A stretch of DNA of 64,000 nt. Origin: Umezawaea endophytica. GTDB lineage: Bacteria > Actinomycetota > Actinomycetes > Mycobacteriales > Pseudonocardiaceae. Positions within the stretch are counted from its first letter, which is position 1. Every line of letters starts with the position of its first letter. The notes beneath the pieces were generated by a model, which ran no database searches, was not told the origin of the DNA, and saw only the letters and a program-made list of their open reading frames with translations. This document shows positions 1 to 9,808 of the stretch, piece after piece. A program made the translations under genes and the position numbers. The stretch spans positions 96,092 through 160,091 of the forward strand of contig NZ_JANYMP010000010.1 in assembly GCF_025061645.1 (NCBI RefSeq), read 5' to 3'.

Positions 1-1602
1 GGGTGTGGACTGGAGGAACACCAGCACGCACATCAGCGCCAGGAAACCCAGGCTCCACAGGAGGACCTTGCGGAACAGGTCTCCCTCCTTCCCGGACATG
101 CCGACCGCGGCGGCCGCGATGGCCAGGTTCTGCGGGCTGATCATCTTGCCGAGCACGCCGCCGGACGAGTTGGCCGCCGCCATCAGCGTCGTGCTCAGCC
201 CGGCCTGCTGCGCGGCGGCGACCTGGAGCGCGCCGAACAGCGAGTTCGACGACGTGTCCGAACCGGTCACCGCGACGCCGATCCAGCCGAGGATCGGTGA
301 CAGCACGGCGAACAACGCTCCCGCGCCCGCCATCCAGGTGCCGAGCGTCGCGGTCTGGCCGCTCGCGTTCATCACGTACGCCAGCGCGAGCACGGCCATC
401 ACCGTGACGATCGCGGCCGAGAGCTGCCGGTAGGTGGCCAGGTAGGTGGTCCACGCGCGGCGCGCGCCGATGCCGATCAGCGGCATGGTGATCAGGCCGG
501 CGACGATCAGCAGCGTGCCGCCCGAGGCGAGCCAGTCGAACTTGAACACCGGCAGGGTCGACGGTTTCCCGTTCGCCGTCAGCAGGTGCAGCCCCGGCCA
601 GGAGAACGTCCTGGTGACGCTGGTGAGCGCGCTCTTGACGAAGGGGATCTGCGCCAGGGCGAACACCGCGATGATGACGCCGTACGGGGCGTACGCGCGG
701 AACACCTCCCTGGGCGCGTCCCGCTCCTCCGCCGGCGCAGGCTCCGCCGAGCCCGTGCCTGCGGGCGCGACCGCTTCCACGTAGGTGTCCACCGGTCGCC
801 ACACCCGCAGGAGCAGCACGGTGGCCGCGGCGCTCACCAGCGCGGCGACGATGTCGGTGAGGGGAACGCTGAAGTAGTTGGAGGTGGCGAACTGCGCCAC
901 GGCGAACGTGGTGCCGCAGACGAGGGTCGCGGGCAGCGTCCGGCGCACCCCGCGCGGCCCGTCGATGATCAGCACCAGCGCCATCGGCACGAACACGCCC
1001 AGCAGCGGCGTCTGCCTGCCGACCATCGACGCCAGGTCCTGCACCGGCAGGCCCGTGACGGTCGCCAGGGTCGTGATCGGCACGGCCAGCGCCCCGAACG
1101 CGACCGGCGCCGTGTTGGCGACCAGCGCGACGCTCGCCGCCTTCAACGGCCGGAAACCCAGTGCTATCAACATGACGCTGGTGATCGCGACCGGCGTGCC
1201 GAACCCGGCGAGCGCTTCGAGCAGCGCGCCGAAGCAGAACGCGATGATCACGCCCTGGATCCGCTGGTCGTCGCTGACGCGGGCGAAGGACCGCCGCAGC
1301 ACGTCGAAGTGTCCCGTTTGGACGGTCATGTTGTAGACCCAGATCGCGTTCACCACGATCCAGAGGATCGGGAAGAACCCGAACGCCGCCCCCTCCGTCG
1401 CCGCGAGCAGCGCCTGGCCGACCGGCATCGGGTAGGCGACGACCGCGACCAGCACGGCGACCGCCAGCGACAGCAGCGCGGCGAGCCACGCCCTCATCCG
1501 CACCACGCCGAGCAGGACGAACAACGTGGCCAGCGGCAGCGCCGCGAACAGGGCGGTCAGGCCGAGCGAACCCGAGACGGCGTCGAGGACCGGCTGGTAC
1601 AC
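1..1602 (-). CDS. lldP: L-lactate permease, LctP/LldP family (3' end cut by window edge)
   Basis: Integral membrane carrier for uptake of L-lactate (and related 2-hydroxy acids) driven by the proton gradient. Reading from a GTG at 1602 (purine-rich GAGGAGGAAAC just upstream), 534 codons stay open to the window edge; the family is about 550 residues, so only the last few are missing. Visible family hallmarks are ALAGFGTPVAIT followed by the GFRPLKAA and ANTAPVAFGALAVP segments in the first half, and NSSGGVLGKMISPQNLAIAA near the C-terminus. Hydrophobic segments alternate with short loops throughout. It lies downstream of, and in the same direction as, the interrupted SARP regulator, with an 85-base gap, but nothing in sequence shows joint regulation. 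Family assignment is firm; substrate is by family. Confidence 0.93.
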   Translation of the reverse strand, partial: MYQPVLDAVSGSLGLTALFAALPLATLFVLLGVVRMRAWLAALLSLAVAVLVAVVAYPMPVGQALLAATEGAAFGFFPILWIVVNAIWVYNMTVQTGHFDVLRRSFARVSDDQRIQGVIIAFCFGALLEALAGFGTPVAITSVMLIALGFRPLKAASVALVANTAPVAFGALAVPITTLATVTGLPVQDLASMVGRQTPLLGVFVPMALVLIIDGPRGVRRTLPATLVCGTTFAVAQFATSNYFSVPLTDIVAALVSAAATVLLLRVWRPVDTYVEAVAPAGTGSAEPAPAEERDAPREVFRAYAPYGVIIAVFALAQIPFVKSALTSVTRTFSWPGLHLLTANGKPSTLPVFKFDWLASGGTLLIVAGLITMPLIGIGARRAWTTYLATYRQLSAAIVTVMAVLALAYVMNASGQTATLGTWMAGAGALFAVLSPILGWIGVAVTGSDTSSNSLFGALQVAAAQQAGLSTTLMAAANSSGGVLGKMISPQNLAIAAAAVGMSGKEGDLFRKVLLWSLGFLALMCVLVFLQSTP

Positions 1603-1687
1603 GTTTCCTCCTCGTTGAGGAATGCGCTTTCCCCCGAAGCTAGGGGCCGTGCGCACCGTGGTCAACCACTCGCGCTCCGTGCCCGTC

Positions 1688-4674
1688 TCAACTGGAGCGG
1701 TCCGGCGGGGCCTGGTCGGGGCCTGGCAGGGCGGTGTCCTCGGAGGACAGGACGATCCGGGTCGACGTCAGGTCCGCGAGCCGGGCCCTGATGTGCTCGG
1801 CGTGGGGGTCGTCGAGTTCGGTGAGGAGCAGCAGCGCCTGCTGCCACTCCTCGTTGGCGTTGTCGCTCTGCCCCAGCGCGCGGAACGAGGTGCCGAGGAG
1901 GTCGAGGGCGTGCGCGGCCGACGCCTTGTCGCGCAGCGGGTGGCACAGCGCGAGCGAGCGGTGCAGGTGAGTGAGCGCCTTGAAGTGGTTCCCGCGCCGA
2001 TGTTCGATCTCGCCGAGCACCAGCAGCGCCCTGGTCAGGTCGGTGCGGTTGGCCGCGTGCTCGCCGCCGGTGTCGACCACCCGCTCGCAGAGCGCGAAGG
2101 CCTCGTCGGGTTCGTGGCGGCGCAGGTGGGCGAGACCGAGTTCGCAGCACGTCGCGGCGACGTCGATCCGGAGGTCGAGGTCCTCGCGGAGCCGCAGCGC
2201 GCGGCCGAACGCGACGATCGCGTCGTCGTGCTCGCCGCGGTCGGCCCGGATCAGCCCGAGGCGGTGCAGCGACGACGCCTCGCCCGCCCGGTCGTGCGCC
2301 GCGACGGCGACCCGCCGCGCCTCCTCGCACCGCTCGACGCCCGAGGCCGGGTCACCGAGGTGGTGGTGGAGCGTTCCCAACTCCCGCAGCGCTTCGGACT
2401 CCTCGTGGTCCAGCCCGAGGCGTCGGGCGGCGGCGAGCGCTCGGACGAGGTGCCGCTCCGCGTGGACGTCGTCGTCGAGCGCGCGGGAGGACGCGGCGAG
2501 CGCGAGGTGGGCCGTGACCTCGGAGTGCTCGTCGCCCGCCTTCCGGGCCGCTCGCAGGGCGGTCGCGTACCCGTCGTGCCACTCGCCCAGGCACTCCACG
2601 TGGACGTGGTGCGGGTGCAGCGCCAGGGGCAGCAGCCACGACTCCGGGGTGCCGAGGTCGGCCGCCTCCCGAACCGCCGCGGCCAGGGTGGACCGCTCGG
2701 TCCTGAGCCACAGCAGGGCGTCGCGGGCGGTGGTGAAGGTCAGGGGGTCGACCGCCGACTTCGCCGACCCCGTCGTCTCGGTGGCCGACCACAGGGTCCG
2801 GACCGCGTTGGCCGACGTGTGCAGGTACCACTCCAGCAGCCTGCGAAGCGCCGCCGTCCGGTCCGCGTCGCCGTGGTCGAGGCGGAAGCGGCGCCGGGCG
2901 TAGGCCAGTTCGAGGCCGTAGAAGTGGTAGCGCTGATGGCTCGACTGCTGGATCAGGTGGATCGACCACAGCGCGTTGAGGTGCTGCTGGGCCTCCCGCG
3001 GCGTGGTGTCCGCCAGCGCGGCCACGTCGCCCGCGCTGAACTCGTCGGCGAAGTGCAGGCCGACGAGCCGGAACGTCCGGGCGGTGGCTGGGCTGAGCGC
3101 GTCGAACGACCACGACAGCCACGCCTCCACCGTGAGCGAACCGTCCTCGCCGCCGCCGAACGGCAGGACGTGGTCCTCGGACCCCCGCAGCTCGGCGACG
3201 AGGTCCTCCAACCTCAGGTGAGGTCGGTCGACCAGCGCGTCCGCCACGACGCGCAGCAGACCCGGCAGCCCCCCCCGCACAGGTCGACCACGGTGGACAG
3301 CGCGGTCGACTCCCGCGCGAGCCGGTCGACCTCCATGCTCTCGCGCAGCAGGCCCGCGGCCGCCGGGCGGGGCAGCGCGCCGAGCGTGACGCGGCGCGCG
3401 GCGTGCCTGCTCACCAGGTCGGGGAGCCGGTGCCTGCTCGTGACGACCACGACGCACGACGAGCTGCCGGGCAGCAGGGGCCGGACCTGGTCGGTGTCGC
3501 GGGCGTTGTCGAGGACGATCAGCACCTGGCGGCCGTCCACCACGCTGCGGAACAGCGACGTGCGCCGCTCGGTCGTGTCGGGGAGCTGGTCCTGCGCCAG
3601 ACCCAGCGCGACGAGGAAGTCGGCGAGCACGTCGAACGCGCGGGCGGGCGGGTGGCGGTCGAACCCGCGCAGGTCCGCGAAGAGCTGGCCGTCGGGGAAG
3701 CGGCGGCGGTTGTCGTGCGCCCACTCCACGGCCAGCGTCGTCTTGCCGGTCGCGACACCGCCGACGACGGCGAGGACCGGCATGGCGGTGGGCCTGTTGG
3801 CCCTGGTGCGGCCCAGCGCCTCGTCGAGGGCGTCGAGCTCGTCGCGACCCACGAAGTCGGCCGACTGCGGGGGGAGCTGCGCGGGCGTGGGCAGCGGGTT
3901 GCCGCCCGCGGTCACGGGGGAGTGGGACAGGTGGTAGCCGTCGCGTTCCTGGAGGAGCCTGATGTGCAGGTCCTGCAATTCGCTGTCGGGCTCCGTGCCG
4001 AACGCCTTGATACCGGACAACCTGATGCGCTGCCAATAGGAGTCGAATTCGGAGTAGCGGCCGCAGCCGTTCAGCGCCGCGAGCTTCTGGCCGATGAATG
4101 CCTTGTCGAATTCGTGGTCCGGGATGACCTTGTTGACCATGTTGAGCGCTTCGCTGTAATTGTGCCGCAGGAGGTCGACCTCGATGCGGGCCTGCCAGCA
4201 CGACGCCAACTGGAAGTCCAGGTCCTCCCGCCGCAATTCCATCCACAGGGTGTTGAGGCCCTGGACCGGGAGGCCGTGCCAGAGTTCGATCGCGTCCCGG
4301 AGCAGGTCCGCGGCCTCGTCGAGGTGGCCCCGCTGCCTGGCCTGGCGGCCCCTGTCCAGCAGCGCGGTGCTGCGGTCGTAGTCGATCTCGTCGTCCGGGG
4401 CCTCCAGGAGGTAGGAACCCTCGTGGGACCGCACCCGCGCGGTGCAGTGCGCCAACCTCAGCGTGCGGCGCAGCCTGCTGAGGTAACTCTGGAGGTCCTT
4501 GCGCACGTGGTCCGGGCGGTCGTCCCAGAGGGCCTCCATCATGGTCTCGGCCGACACCGGCCGTCCCTGAGCGAGGAGCAGCACCCCCAGCGCGTGCCGC
4601 GTCTTGGCCCGCGTGATCGGCACCTTGCGGTCACCGTGGAGCAATTCGACCGGGCCGAGGACGTGGAACTCCAC
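1688..4674 (-). pseudogene. AfsR-like SARP regulator (BTAD + NB-ARC + TPR), frameshifted at a G8 run
   Basis: Large activator of the SARP/AfsR type, normally controlling secondary metabolism: an OmpR-like winged helix and BTAD at residues 1-250, an NB-ARC ATPase (Walker A GGVATGKTT near residue 305, a VLIVLDNARD Walker B, then a VVVTSRHRL segment), and C-terminal TPRs. The start is GTG 4674 behind GGGAGAAGCAC. The frame runs open from 4674 to the NB-ARC motif DLCGG and is then lost: the rest (GLPGLLRVVADAL onward, about 520 residues of good TPR sequence) is in the frame one base back. The shift sits exactly at eight C on the + strand (3269-3276). One more or two fewer bases would restore DLCGG(G)LPGLL and a roughly 995-residue protein of normal AfsR length. 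It may be a real mutation, a slippage switch or a homopolymer sequencing error. Confidence 0.85.
3269..3276. repeat. C8/G8 homopolymer at the frameshift point
   Basis: Eight consecutive C on the + strand (G8 in the coding sense of the SARP gene) encode the conserved Gly-Gly of the NB-ARC motif. With eight G the downstream frame is wrong; six or nine G restore it. Homopolymer length change, transcriptional slippage or -1 ribosomal slippage would each act here. Confidence 0.8.
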
Positions 4675-4902
4675 CGTGCTTCTCCCGTCGTCCGAGCCGG
4701 TCGAAATGCCAGGTTGTCGCGAATACGGGCGTACGATTTTTGCGGCTCGTCGACGACGTCGGACGCCTCCTCCCGGTCGGCGGAGGAAGGAGATCCCCGG
4801 CGACAACTGGAGTGTCCACCGAGTGGCAGCCCGACTGTCAACCCCATCCCGCCATCCTCTATTGCTGTGGCCGAATTCCGTCACGCGAAAGGGCGGTAAA
4901 GG
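4675..4902. promoter_or_regulatory. Divergent promoter region between the SARP gene and the GT-B-like gene
   Basis: A 228-base gap between two divergent starts, AT-richer than its surroundings around 4715-4745 and 4855-4890. It must hold promoters for both directions. No confident -35/-10 pair or operator repeat could be picked by eye. Confidence 0.5.
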
Positions 4903-6057
4903 GTGACTCGAGAAGAACGAACGGAACTGGTCCACCGACCTGGAGTCGAAGTGCCCCGGTGGTCGTCGAGACGCGTTCTCGTGCCCGTCCGGTCCGTCGG
5001 CAGCGGCCAGCGGCTGCTCGACGTCGTCGAACTGCTCGCCGCGGACCCCCGGCTGCGGATCGTGTTCTCCAAGGTGCCGTCGATCTGGGCCAACGGCGTC
5101 GACGGCCTGCTGGGGGACGTGGGCGTGACCACCCTGGACTGGGACGAGGCGGGCACCCGCGCGTTCGACCTGGTGATCACCGCGTCCCGGACCGACCTCC
5201 GGCGGGACCGGACCCCGGTCCTGGTGATCCCCGGCGCGTGCGGTCGGCGGCGGGTCGCGCCGCGCCCCCACGGCGAACGCGTGCCCGCTCCCCGACGCAC
5301 CGGCTCGGCGGTCCTGCTCACGGCCCACAGCGACGACCTGCGCCGGATCGGCCGGGACCGCACCGTCCTCGCGGGAGACCTCAGCTTCGACCGGCTCACG
5401 CTCAGCGCGGGCTCGCGCGGCGAGTACCGGCGGGCGCTCCGCGTCCCCGCGGGGCGCCGGCTCGTGGTCGTCGTCTCCGCCTGGGGCCGGAGGTCCCTGA
5501 TCGTCCGCGAACCCACGCTGCTGCACCGGTTCACCGACGAGCTGGCCGAGGACCGCTACCGGGTCGCCGTGCTCATCCACCCCATGGCGTGGTTCTCGGA
5601 GGACGTCCGGCACCTGAACGCGTGGATGACGACCGCGCGCACCGCGAGCGTCCAGGTCGTCGACCCGTTCACCGAGTGGCGCCCGGTCGTCGCCGCCGCC
5701 GACCTGGTCGTCGGCGACCACGGGTCGATCACCCTCTACAGCGCGGGCGCGGGCCTGCCGGTCCTGTCGACCAGCCCCGTCCGCACCGGGTCCACGCCGA
5801 CCGGTCGGCGGGCCGCGGTCGCGCACCACACCGCCGTGCCCCGACTGCGGCCCGACCTGCCGCTGCCGTCCCAGGTGGACGCGGCCCACGCCGCGCACAG
5901 CCCACACCTCCAGCGCCACGTCAGCGAGCACATCACGTCGGTGCCCGGACAGGCCGCGCGGCGGATCCGCGCCCGGATCTACCGGATGCTCCGCCTGCCC
6001 CCGCCCTCCGCGGAACCGATGATCACCCCCATCCGCGGCCCCCGCCGGATGATCTGA
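4903..6057 (+). CDS. Uncharacterised GT-B-like protein (CDP-glycerol transferase-like C-terminal half)
   Basis: A 384-residue cytosolic protein with no signal peptide or membrane segment. The N-terminal half reads like a Rossmann unit (RRVLVPVRSVGSGQRLLDVV). The C-terminal half carries AADLVVGDHGSITLYSAG, resembling the donor-site strand-loop-helix of GT-B enzymes such as CDP-glycerol glycerophosphotransferases, where an aspartate and a hydroxyl pair sit at that place. I infer a glycosyl- or glycerophosphotransferase-like fold; substrate and even catalytic activity are not shown. GTG 4903 is the likely start, though a GTG at 4951 would also fit. The following STAND NTPase gene is co-directional 129 bases later, which suggests a functional pair, but I do not recognise a named system. 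Confidence 0.6.
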   Translation: MTREERTELVHRPGVEVPRWSSRRVLVPVRSVGSGQRLLDVVELLAADPRLRIVFSKVPSIWANGVDGLLGDVGVTTLDWDEAGTRAFDLVITASRTDLRRDRTPVLVIPGACGRRRVAPRPHGERVPAPRRTGSAVLLTAHSDDLRRIGRDRTVLAGDLSFDRLTLSAGSRGEYRRALRVPAGRRLVVVVSAWGRRSLIVREPTLLHRFTDELAEDRYRVAVLIHPMAWFSEDVRHLNAWMTTARTASVQVVDPFTEWRPVVAAADLVVGDHGSITLYSAGAGLPVLSTSPVRTGSTPTGRRAAVAHHTAVPRLRPDLPLPSQVDAAHAAHSPHLQRHVSEHITSVPGQAARRIRARIYRMLRLPPPSAEPMITPIRGPRRMI

Positions 6058-6091
6058 CCGCCGCCGCACCCCCTGGAGAGGAAGCAGATCC

Positions 6092-6190
6092 GTGGTACCG
6101 CAGGCGATCCCCGCAGTTCGCACCTCGACCCGGACGAAGGCGGCGCTCGTGGCGTCCTCGTCGCACCGCGCGCGGACCGGCGGCGGTTGA
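6092..6190 (+). CDS. Possible 32-residue peptide ORF between the GT-B-like and STAND genes
   Basis: GTG 6092 is preceded by GGAGAGGAAG at a usable distance and the frame runs 32 codons (MVPQAIPAVRTSTRTKAALV..., ending in three Gly) to a TGA at 6188-6190 that overlaps the TTG start proposed for the next gene (TTGA). The arrangement suggests translational coupling or a leader peptide. It has no recognisable family, does not end in the FxSxx motif of cyclophane RiPP precursors, and could be chance. Confidence 0.25.
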   Translation: MVPQAIPAVRTSTRTKAALVASSSHRARTGGG

Positions 6191-8406
6191 CCGTGGACCG
6201 CCGTCGTGAGCCGCGGTCGACCGCGGCGGGAATGAGCCAGATCGGGCGCGCCTCCTCGGCGGGTGTCGTCCACCAGGCCGCCGGGGACCTCCACGTCCAC
6301 CACGCGCCGCACGGCGGTGGTGGCGGTCCGGGACGCGGCTCGGTCGCCGTGCCGTACGACGGCACGGAGCACCTGGTCCGCGGCCGCGACGACCTGCTCG
6401 ACGAGGTCACGGCCCTGACCCGGATGGGAGGGCGGTCGGTCGTGCTGCACGGCGCGGGAGGGTTCGGCAAGACCGCCATCGCGCTGTCGCTGGCCCGCCG
6501 CGTGTCCGAGTCCGTCCACGTGTGGTGGGTCGACGCCACGGACTCCCGCTCGCTCGCCGACGACCTCCGCGAGGTCGCGCTGCGCGCGGGCGCGGCGCCC
6601 AAACCCGTCCGCCGGGCGTGGCGCGGCGACCGCTCGGCCCCGGACCTCCTGTGGGCGACGCTGGACCGGCTGCGCGAACCGTGGCTGCTCGTGCTGGACA
6701 ACGCCGACTCGCCCGGCGCGGGCGACGGGCGGGACTGGGTCCGGACGCCCCCGCGCACGGGCACGGTGCTGATCACCAGCCGCGACGGCCGTTCCGCGAC
6801 GTGGGGCGGCCGGGTGCTGCGCAGGCGGGTGCCCGCGCTGGACCCGCGCGACGCCGCCGCCGTGCTGCGCGAACTCGCGCCCCGCGCGGGTGACCTGCGG
6901 GAGGCGGCCGACCTCGCCGAAGCGCTGGGCGGGCTGCCCCTCGCGCTGTGCCTGGCCGGGCGCTACCTCGACGCCACCGCGGGCGCCGTGCGGCTGCCGG
7001 GTGCCGACCGGCCCCGCACGTTCGCCGAGTACCGGACGATGCTGCGCGACCACTTCGCCGACGCGGTGACGGCCGTGACCGCCGAGCCGACCCACCACCG
7101 GGACTGCCTGGTCACCACGTGGGAGAGGTCGCTCGACCTCCTCCACGACCGCGGCCACCCCCTCGCCCGGCCGCTGCTCCGCCTGCTGTCGACGTTCGCG
7201 CCCGCGCCCGTCCCGTGCGCGCTGCTGGACGCCGCCGTGCTGGCCGGGTCACCCGTGTTCGCGGGCACCACCCCGACCGGACTGGCCGCGCTGGTCTCGG
7301 AACTGGCCGGGCTCGGGCTGGTCGAGGTCCACCACGGCGACCTCGACACCGTGTCGCTGCACCCGCTGGTCCGGGACATCACCCGGCACCACGTCGACGA
7401 CCACGACCCGTACACCGACACCCGACTCGCCCTGCTGCACCGGCTGGCCACCCGCGCCGCCGACCCGTCCGGCTGGTCGCTGTGGCGGGCGCTCCTGCCT
7501 CACTGCGAACACGAGCGGCTCGCCGTGCGGTCGGACACCGCCTTCGCGGACCTGTGCCACAGCGCGGGCGGAGCGGCCTACGAGCACGGGTTCTCCACCG
7601 CGGCGGAACGCCTGTACCGGCGGGCGCTCCGCGTCCGGCTCGACCTGCTGGGACCGCGGCACCCCGACAGCCTCGCGACGCGGCACAACCTGGCCGTGCT
7701 GCACGCCGACGACGGCGACCCCGAGGCCGCCCGCGCCGAGTTCTGCGCCGTGCTGGCCGACCAGGTAGCCGTGCTGGGCGAGTGCCACCCGGACGTGCTG
7801 ACCACGCGCCGAGACCTGGCGCGGACGGCGTGGGCGTGCGGCGAGCACGCCCACGCCGAAGCCGAGTACCGCGAAATCGAGGCGCTGCAACGGGAAGTGC
7901 TCGGCGAGAACCACCCCGACACCCTCATCACCCGCTACGAGACCGCCGCGGCGCTGCACGACCGCGGCGACCCCGGCGCCACGACCGCCCTGCGCGCCCT
8001 CCTCCACGACCAGGTCCGCGTGCTCGGCCACCACCACGCCCACACCCTCATCACCAGGCACCGCCTGGCGCGGGCGTGCCACGACGACCTGGACCAGCAC
8101 CACGTCGTCCGGCTCACCATCGCGGCGCTCGGCCCCGAGCACCCGATCACGCTGACCGCGCGCACCAGCCGGGCGGTGGTGGCGCGCGGGGAGGACGCGG
8201 CGGCGGAACTGCGGGACGTCCTGGAGGTCCTGGCCTCCCGCCGAGGCCCCGACCACCCGGAAACCCTTGCCTCCCGGCACAACCTGCGCGTCGCGACGGA
8301 CGACGACCGCCCGTCCACCTCGCCGCTCGGCCGCCGCCGGGGCCGCATCCGCGTGGTCGACCCGGTCGACCTGCCCGCCCAGCGCCGGAACCCACCGAGG
8401 TCGTGA
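6187..8406 (+). CDS. STAND NTPase: NB-ARC with C-terminal tetratricopeptide repeats
   Basis: A 739-residue signal-transduction ATPase of the AP-ATPase/NB-ARC class. After a short N-terminal stretch rich in Gly/His (VVHQAAGDLHVHHAP) comes Walker A LHGAGGFGKTAIAL, a VWWVDATD strand, Walker B PWLLVLDNAD, TVLITSRDGR sensor and the EALGGLPLALCLAGRYL motif; from about residue 450 four or more TPRs of the kinesin-light-chain type follow (motifs such as LGPRHPDSLATRHNLA). No enzymatic effector domain is attached, so output must be through a partner, perhaps the preceding GT-B-like protein. TTG 6187 overlaps the stop of a small upstream ORF; GTG 6193 or ATG 6232 are alternative starts. It is paralogous to the shorter NTPase at 17222-18436. 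Confidence 0.82.
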   Translation: MTVDRRREPRSTAAGMSQIGRASSAGVVHQAAGDLHVHHAPHGGGGGPGRGSVAVPYDGTEHLVRGRDDLLDEVTALTRMGGRSVVLHGAGGFGKTAIALSLARRVSESVHVWWVDATDSRSLADDLREVALRAGAAPKPVRRAWRGDRSAPDLLWATLDRLREPWLLVLDNADSPGAGDGRDWVRTPPRTGTVLITSRDGRSATWGGRVLRRRVPALDPRDAAAVLRELAPRAGDLREAADLAEALGGLPLALCLAGRYLDATAGAVRLPGADRPRTFAEYRTMLRDHFADAVTAVTAEPTHHRDCLVTTWERSLDLLHDRGHPLARPLLRLLSTFAPAPVPCALLDAAVLAGSPVFAGTTPTGLAALVSELAGLGLVEVHHGDLDTVSLHPLVRDITRHHVDDHDPYTDTRLALLHRLATRAADPSGWSLWRALLPHCEHERLAVRSDTAFADLCHSAGGAAYEHGFSTAAERLYRRALRVRLDLLGPRHPDSLATRHNLAVLHADDGDPEAARAEFCAVLADQVAVLGECHPDVLTTRRDLARTAWACGEHAHAEAEYREIEALQREVLGENHPDTLITRYETAAALHDRGDPGATTALRALLHDQVRVLGHHHAHTLITRHRLARACHDDLDQHHVVRLTIAALGPEHPITLTARTSRAVVARGEDAAAELRDVLEVLASRRGPDHPETLASRHNLRVATDDDRPSTSPLGRRRGRIRVVDPVDLPAQRRNPPRS

Positions 8407-8422
8407 CACCCGGTGCCGGGTG
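8407..8422. terminator. Weak hairpin after the STAND gene
   Basis: CACCCGG and CCGGGTG pair across a two-base loop directly after the stop codon, between two convergent genes. Short stem and no T-run, so only a possible terminator. Confidence 0.3.
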
Positions 8423-8492
8423 ATCACGAACGTTCGCCCCGCGGTGACGTCGGCCGGGCCGGAAGTGCCCGGTGGACCAGGGGATCACCGCG

Positions 8493-9593
8493 CTAGCCGC
8501 TGACCCGGCGGATGGTCGCGATGGGCCCGATCGCGTTGATCGGGCTCACCTTGACCGGCTCTCCCGCGGTCGACGCGTGCACGGCCATCGTGCCGTCGAT
8601 CGCCATGGCCACGTGGCTCAGGGAGTCGTGGTACAGCACCAGGTCACCCGCCCGGACCTGGTCGCGCGGCACCGGCGTGCCGATCAGGGCCTGGGTGTAG
8701 GTGGTGCGGGGGACCAGGACGCCCGCGGACCGGAACGCCGCCATGACGAGACCCGAGCAGTCGTAGGTGTCCGGACCGACCGCGCCCCACACGTACGGCT
8801 TGCCGAGCTGGGCCAGCGCGAAGCGCACGGCGTCGCCCCCGGCGCCGTCGGCCGCCGGGACGTCCACGGCCGGACCGGTGCCCGCCAACAGGGTCCGGTC
8901 GGCGGTGGCCAGCAGGTCCAGTGCTCGGCGCACCTCCGCCACCTCGCCGTCCAGACGTTCCTGGCGCCGTTCCGCGCCGCGCGCCGCTTCCGCCGCCTCG
9001 TCGGTGAGGCGCCGTGCGGTGTCACGGGTCTCGTCGGCGGCCAGGCTGGCTTCCGCCGCCCGGTGCTGGGCGGTGTCCGCCTCGCTTCGGGCCAGCGCCG
9101 CGTCGTCCGAGGCCGTGGCGGCGGCGGTGACGAGGTCGCCGTGCCGCTCGGCGTACACGTCCATGATCATCGCCGCGTCGAGGAACTCCTCGGGCGAGTC
9201 GCTGCTGAAGATCGCGGCCAGTCCGTTGAGCCGCAACCCCTTGAAGGAGATCTCCACGATGTGGTCGATCTCGGCCCGCAGCCCGGTTTCCACGGCCTTC
9301 GCCGCGTCGGCCGCGTCGGTGGCGCGCGTGAGCGCTTCGGCGGCCTCGTCGGCGAGGAGTCGCGACCTGTCCGCCGCGCCGGTCGCCTCGTCCAGCGCCA
9401 CCCGCTTGTCGTCGAGGACCTGCCGGGCGGTCAGGACGTCCTCACTGGCGCGGGCGGCTGAACGGCTCAACTCCTCATAGCGGGCGGTGGTGGTGGGCTC
9501 CTGGGCGGCTGCCGTTCCCGGCGGTCCGATCACGCCGATCAGGGCGGTGGTCAGGAACACCAGGACGAGCGTGGCCGTGGCGTGCTTCCTCAA
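8493..9593 (-). CDS. Secreted NlpC/P60 peptidoglycan endopeptidase with coiled-coil (RipA-like)
   Basis: Cell-wall hydrolase expected to cut D-glutamyl-meso-diaminopimelate bonds outside the membrane. A TTG at 9593 follows AAAAGGAGCAAGCC (ideal spacing) and gives a clean signal peptide (MRKHATATLVLVFLTTALIG, cleavage after AAA). Residues 35-240 are Ala/Glu/Arg-rich heptads, a long coiled-coil hinge as in RipA/CwlO proteins. The C-terminal 120 residues are the NlpC/P60 domain with the catalytic Cys in TYDCSGLVMAAF, the first His in SHVAMAIDG and a second polar residue in MAVHAS. A longer start at GTG 9626 is possible but would put ten residues before the signal peptide. Transcribed away from the response-regulator pair next door. 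Confidence 0.9.
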   Translation of the reverse strand: MRKHATATLVLVFLTTALIGVIGPPGTAAAQEPTTTARYEELSRSAARASEDVLTARQVLDDKRVALDEATGAADRSRLLADEAAEALTRATDAADAAKAVETGLRAEIDHIVEISFKGLRLNGLAAIFSSDSPEEFLDAAMIMDVYAERHGDLVTAAATASDDAALARSEADTAQHRAAEASLAADETRDTARRLTDEAAEAARGAERRQERLDGEVAEVRRALDLLATADRTLLAGTGPAVDVPAADGAGGDAVRFALAQLGKPYVWGAVGPDTYDCSGLVMAAFRSAGVLVPRTTYTQALIGTPVPRDQVRAGDLVLYHDSLSHVAMAIDGTMAVHASTAGEPVKVSPINAIGPIATIRRVSG

Positions 9594-9808
9594 GGCTTGC
9601 TCCTTTTGCGACGGAGGTGGTGACACCCGACGCTAGGCGTGGATCCGCGCCCCGGAACGGTTGTGGCGAGTGCTTGCGGATTACTTGAGGTTCAGCCGAC
9701 GTCAGCCAGAGGTCGGGGTGGCAGTGTCACTCCCATGAGGACGACTGTCGAGATCGGACCGCGGTGAGCTCCGAGTCCTCGGTGGCGATCCGCGGGGGAA
9801 CGCGCACA

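Noticed and set aside
1622..3937. Long + strand frame opposite the SARP gene
   Set aside because: Low-complexity Arg/Gly/Val composition and no family motif; an antisense shadow of the TPR region.
4903..8406. FxSxx-COOH cyclophane (radical SAM RiPP) locus suggested by a STAND/TPR protein
   Set aside because: No precursor ending in FxSxx and no radical SAM enzyme with CxxxCxxC nearby.
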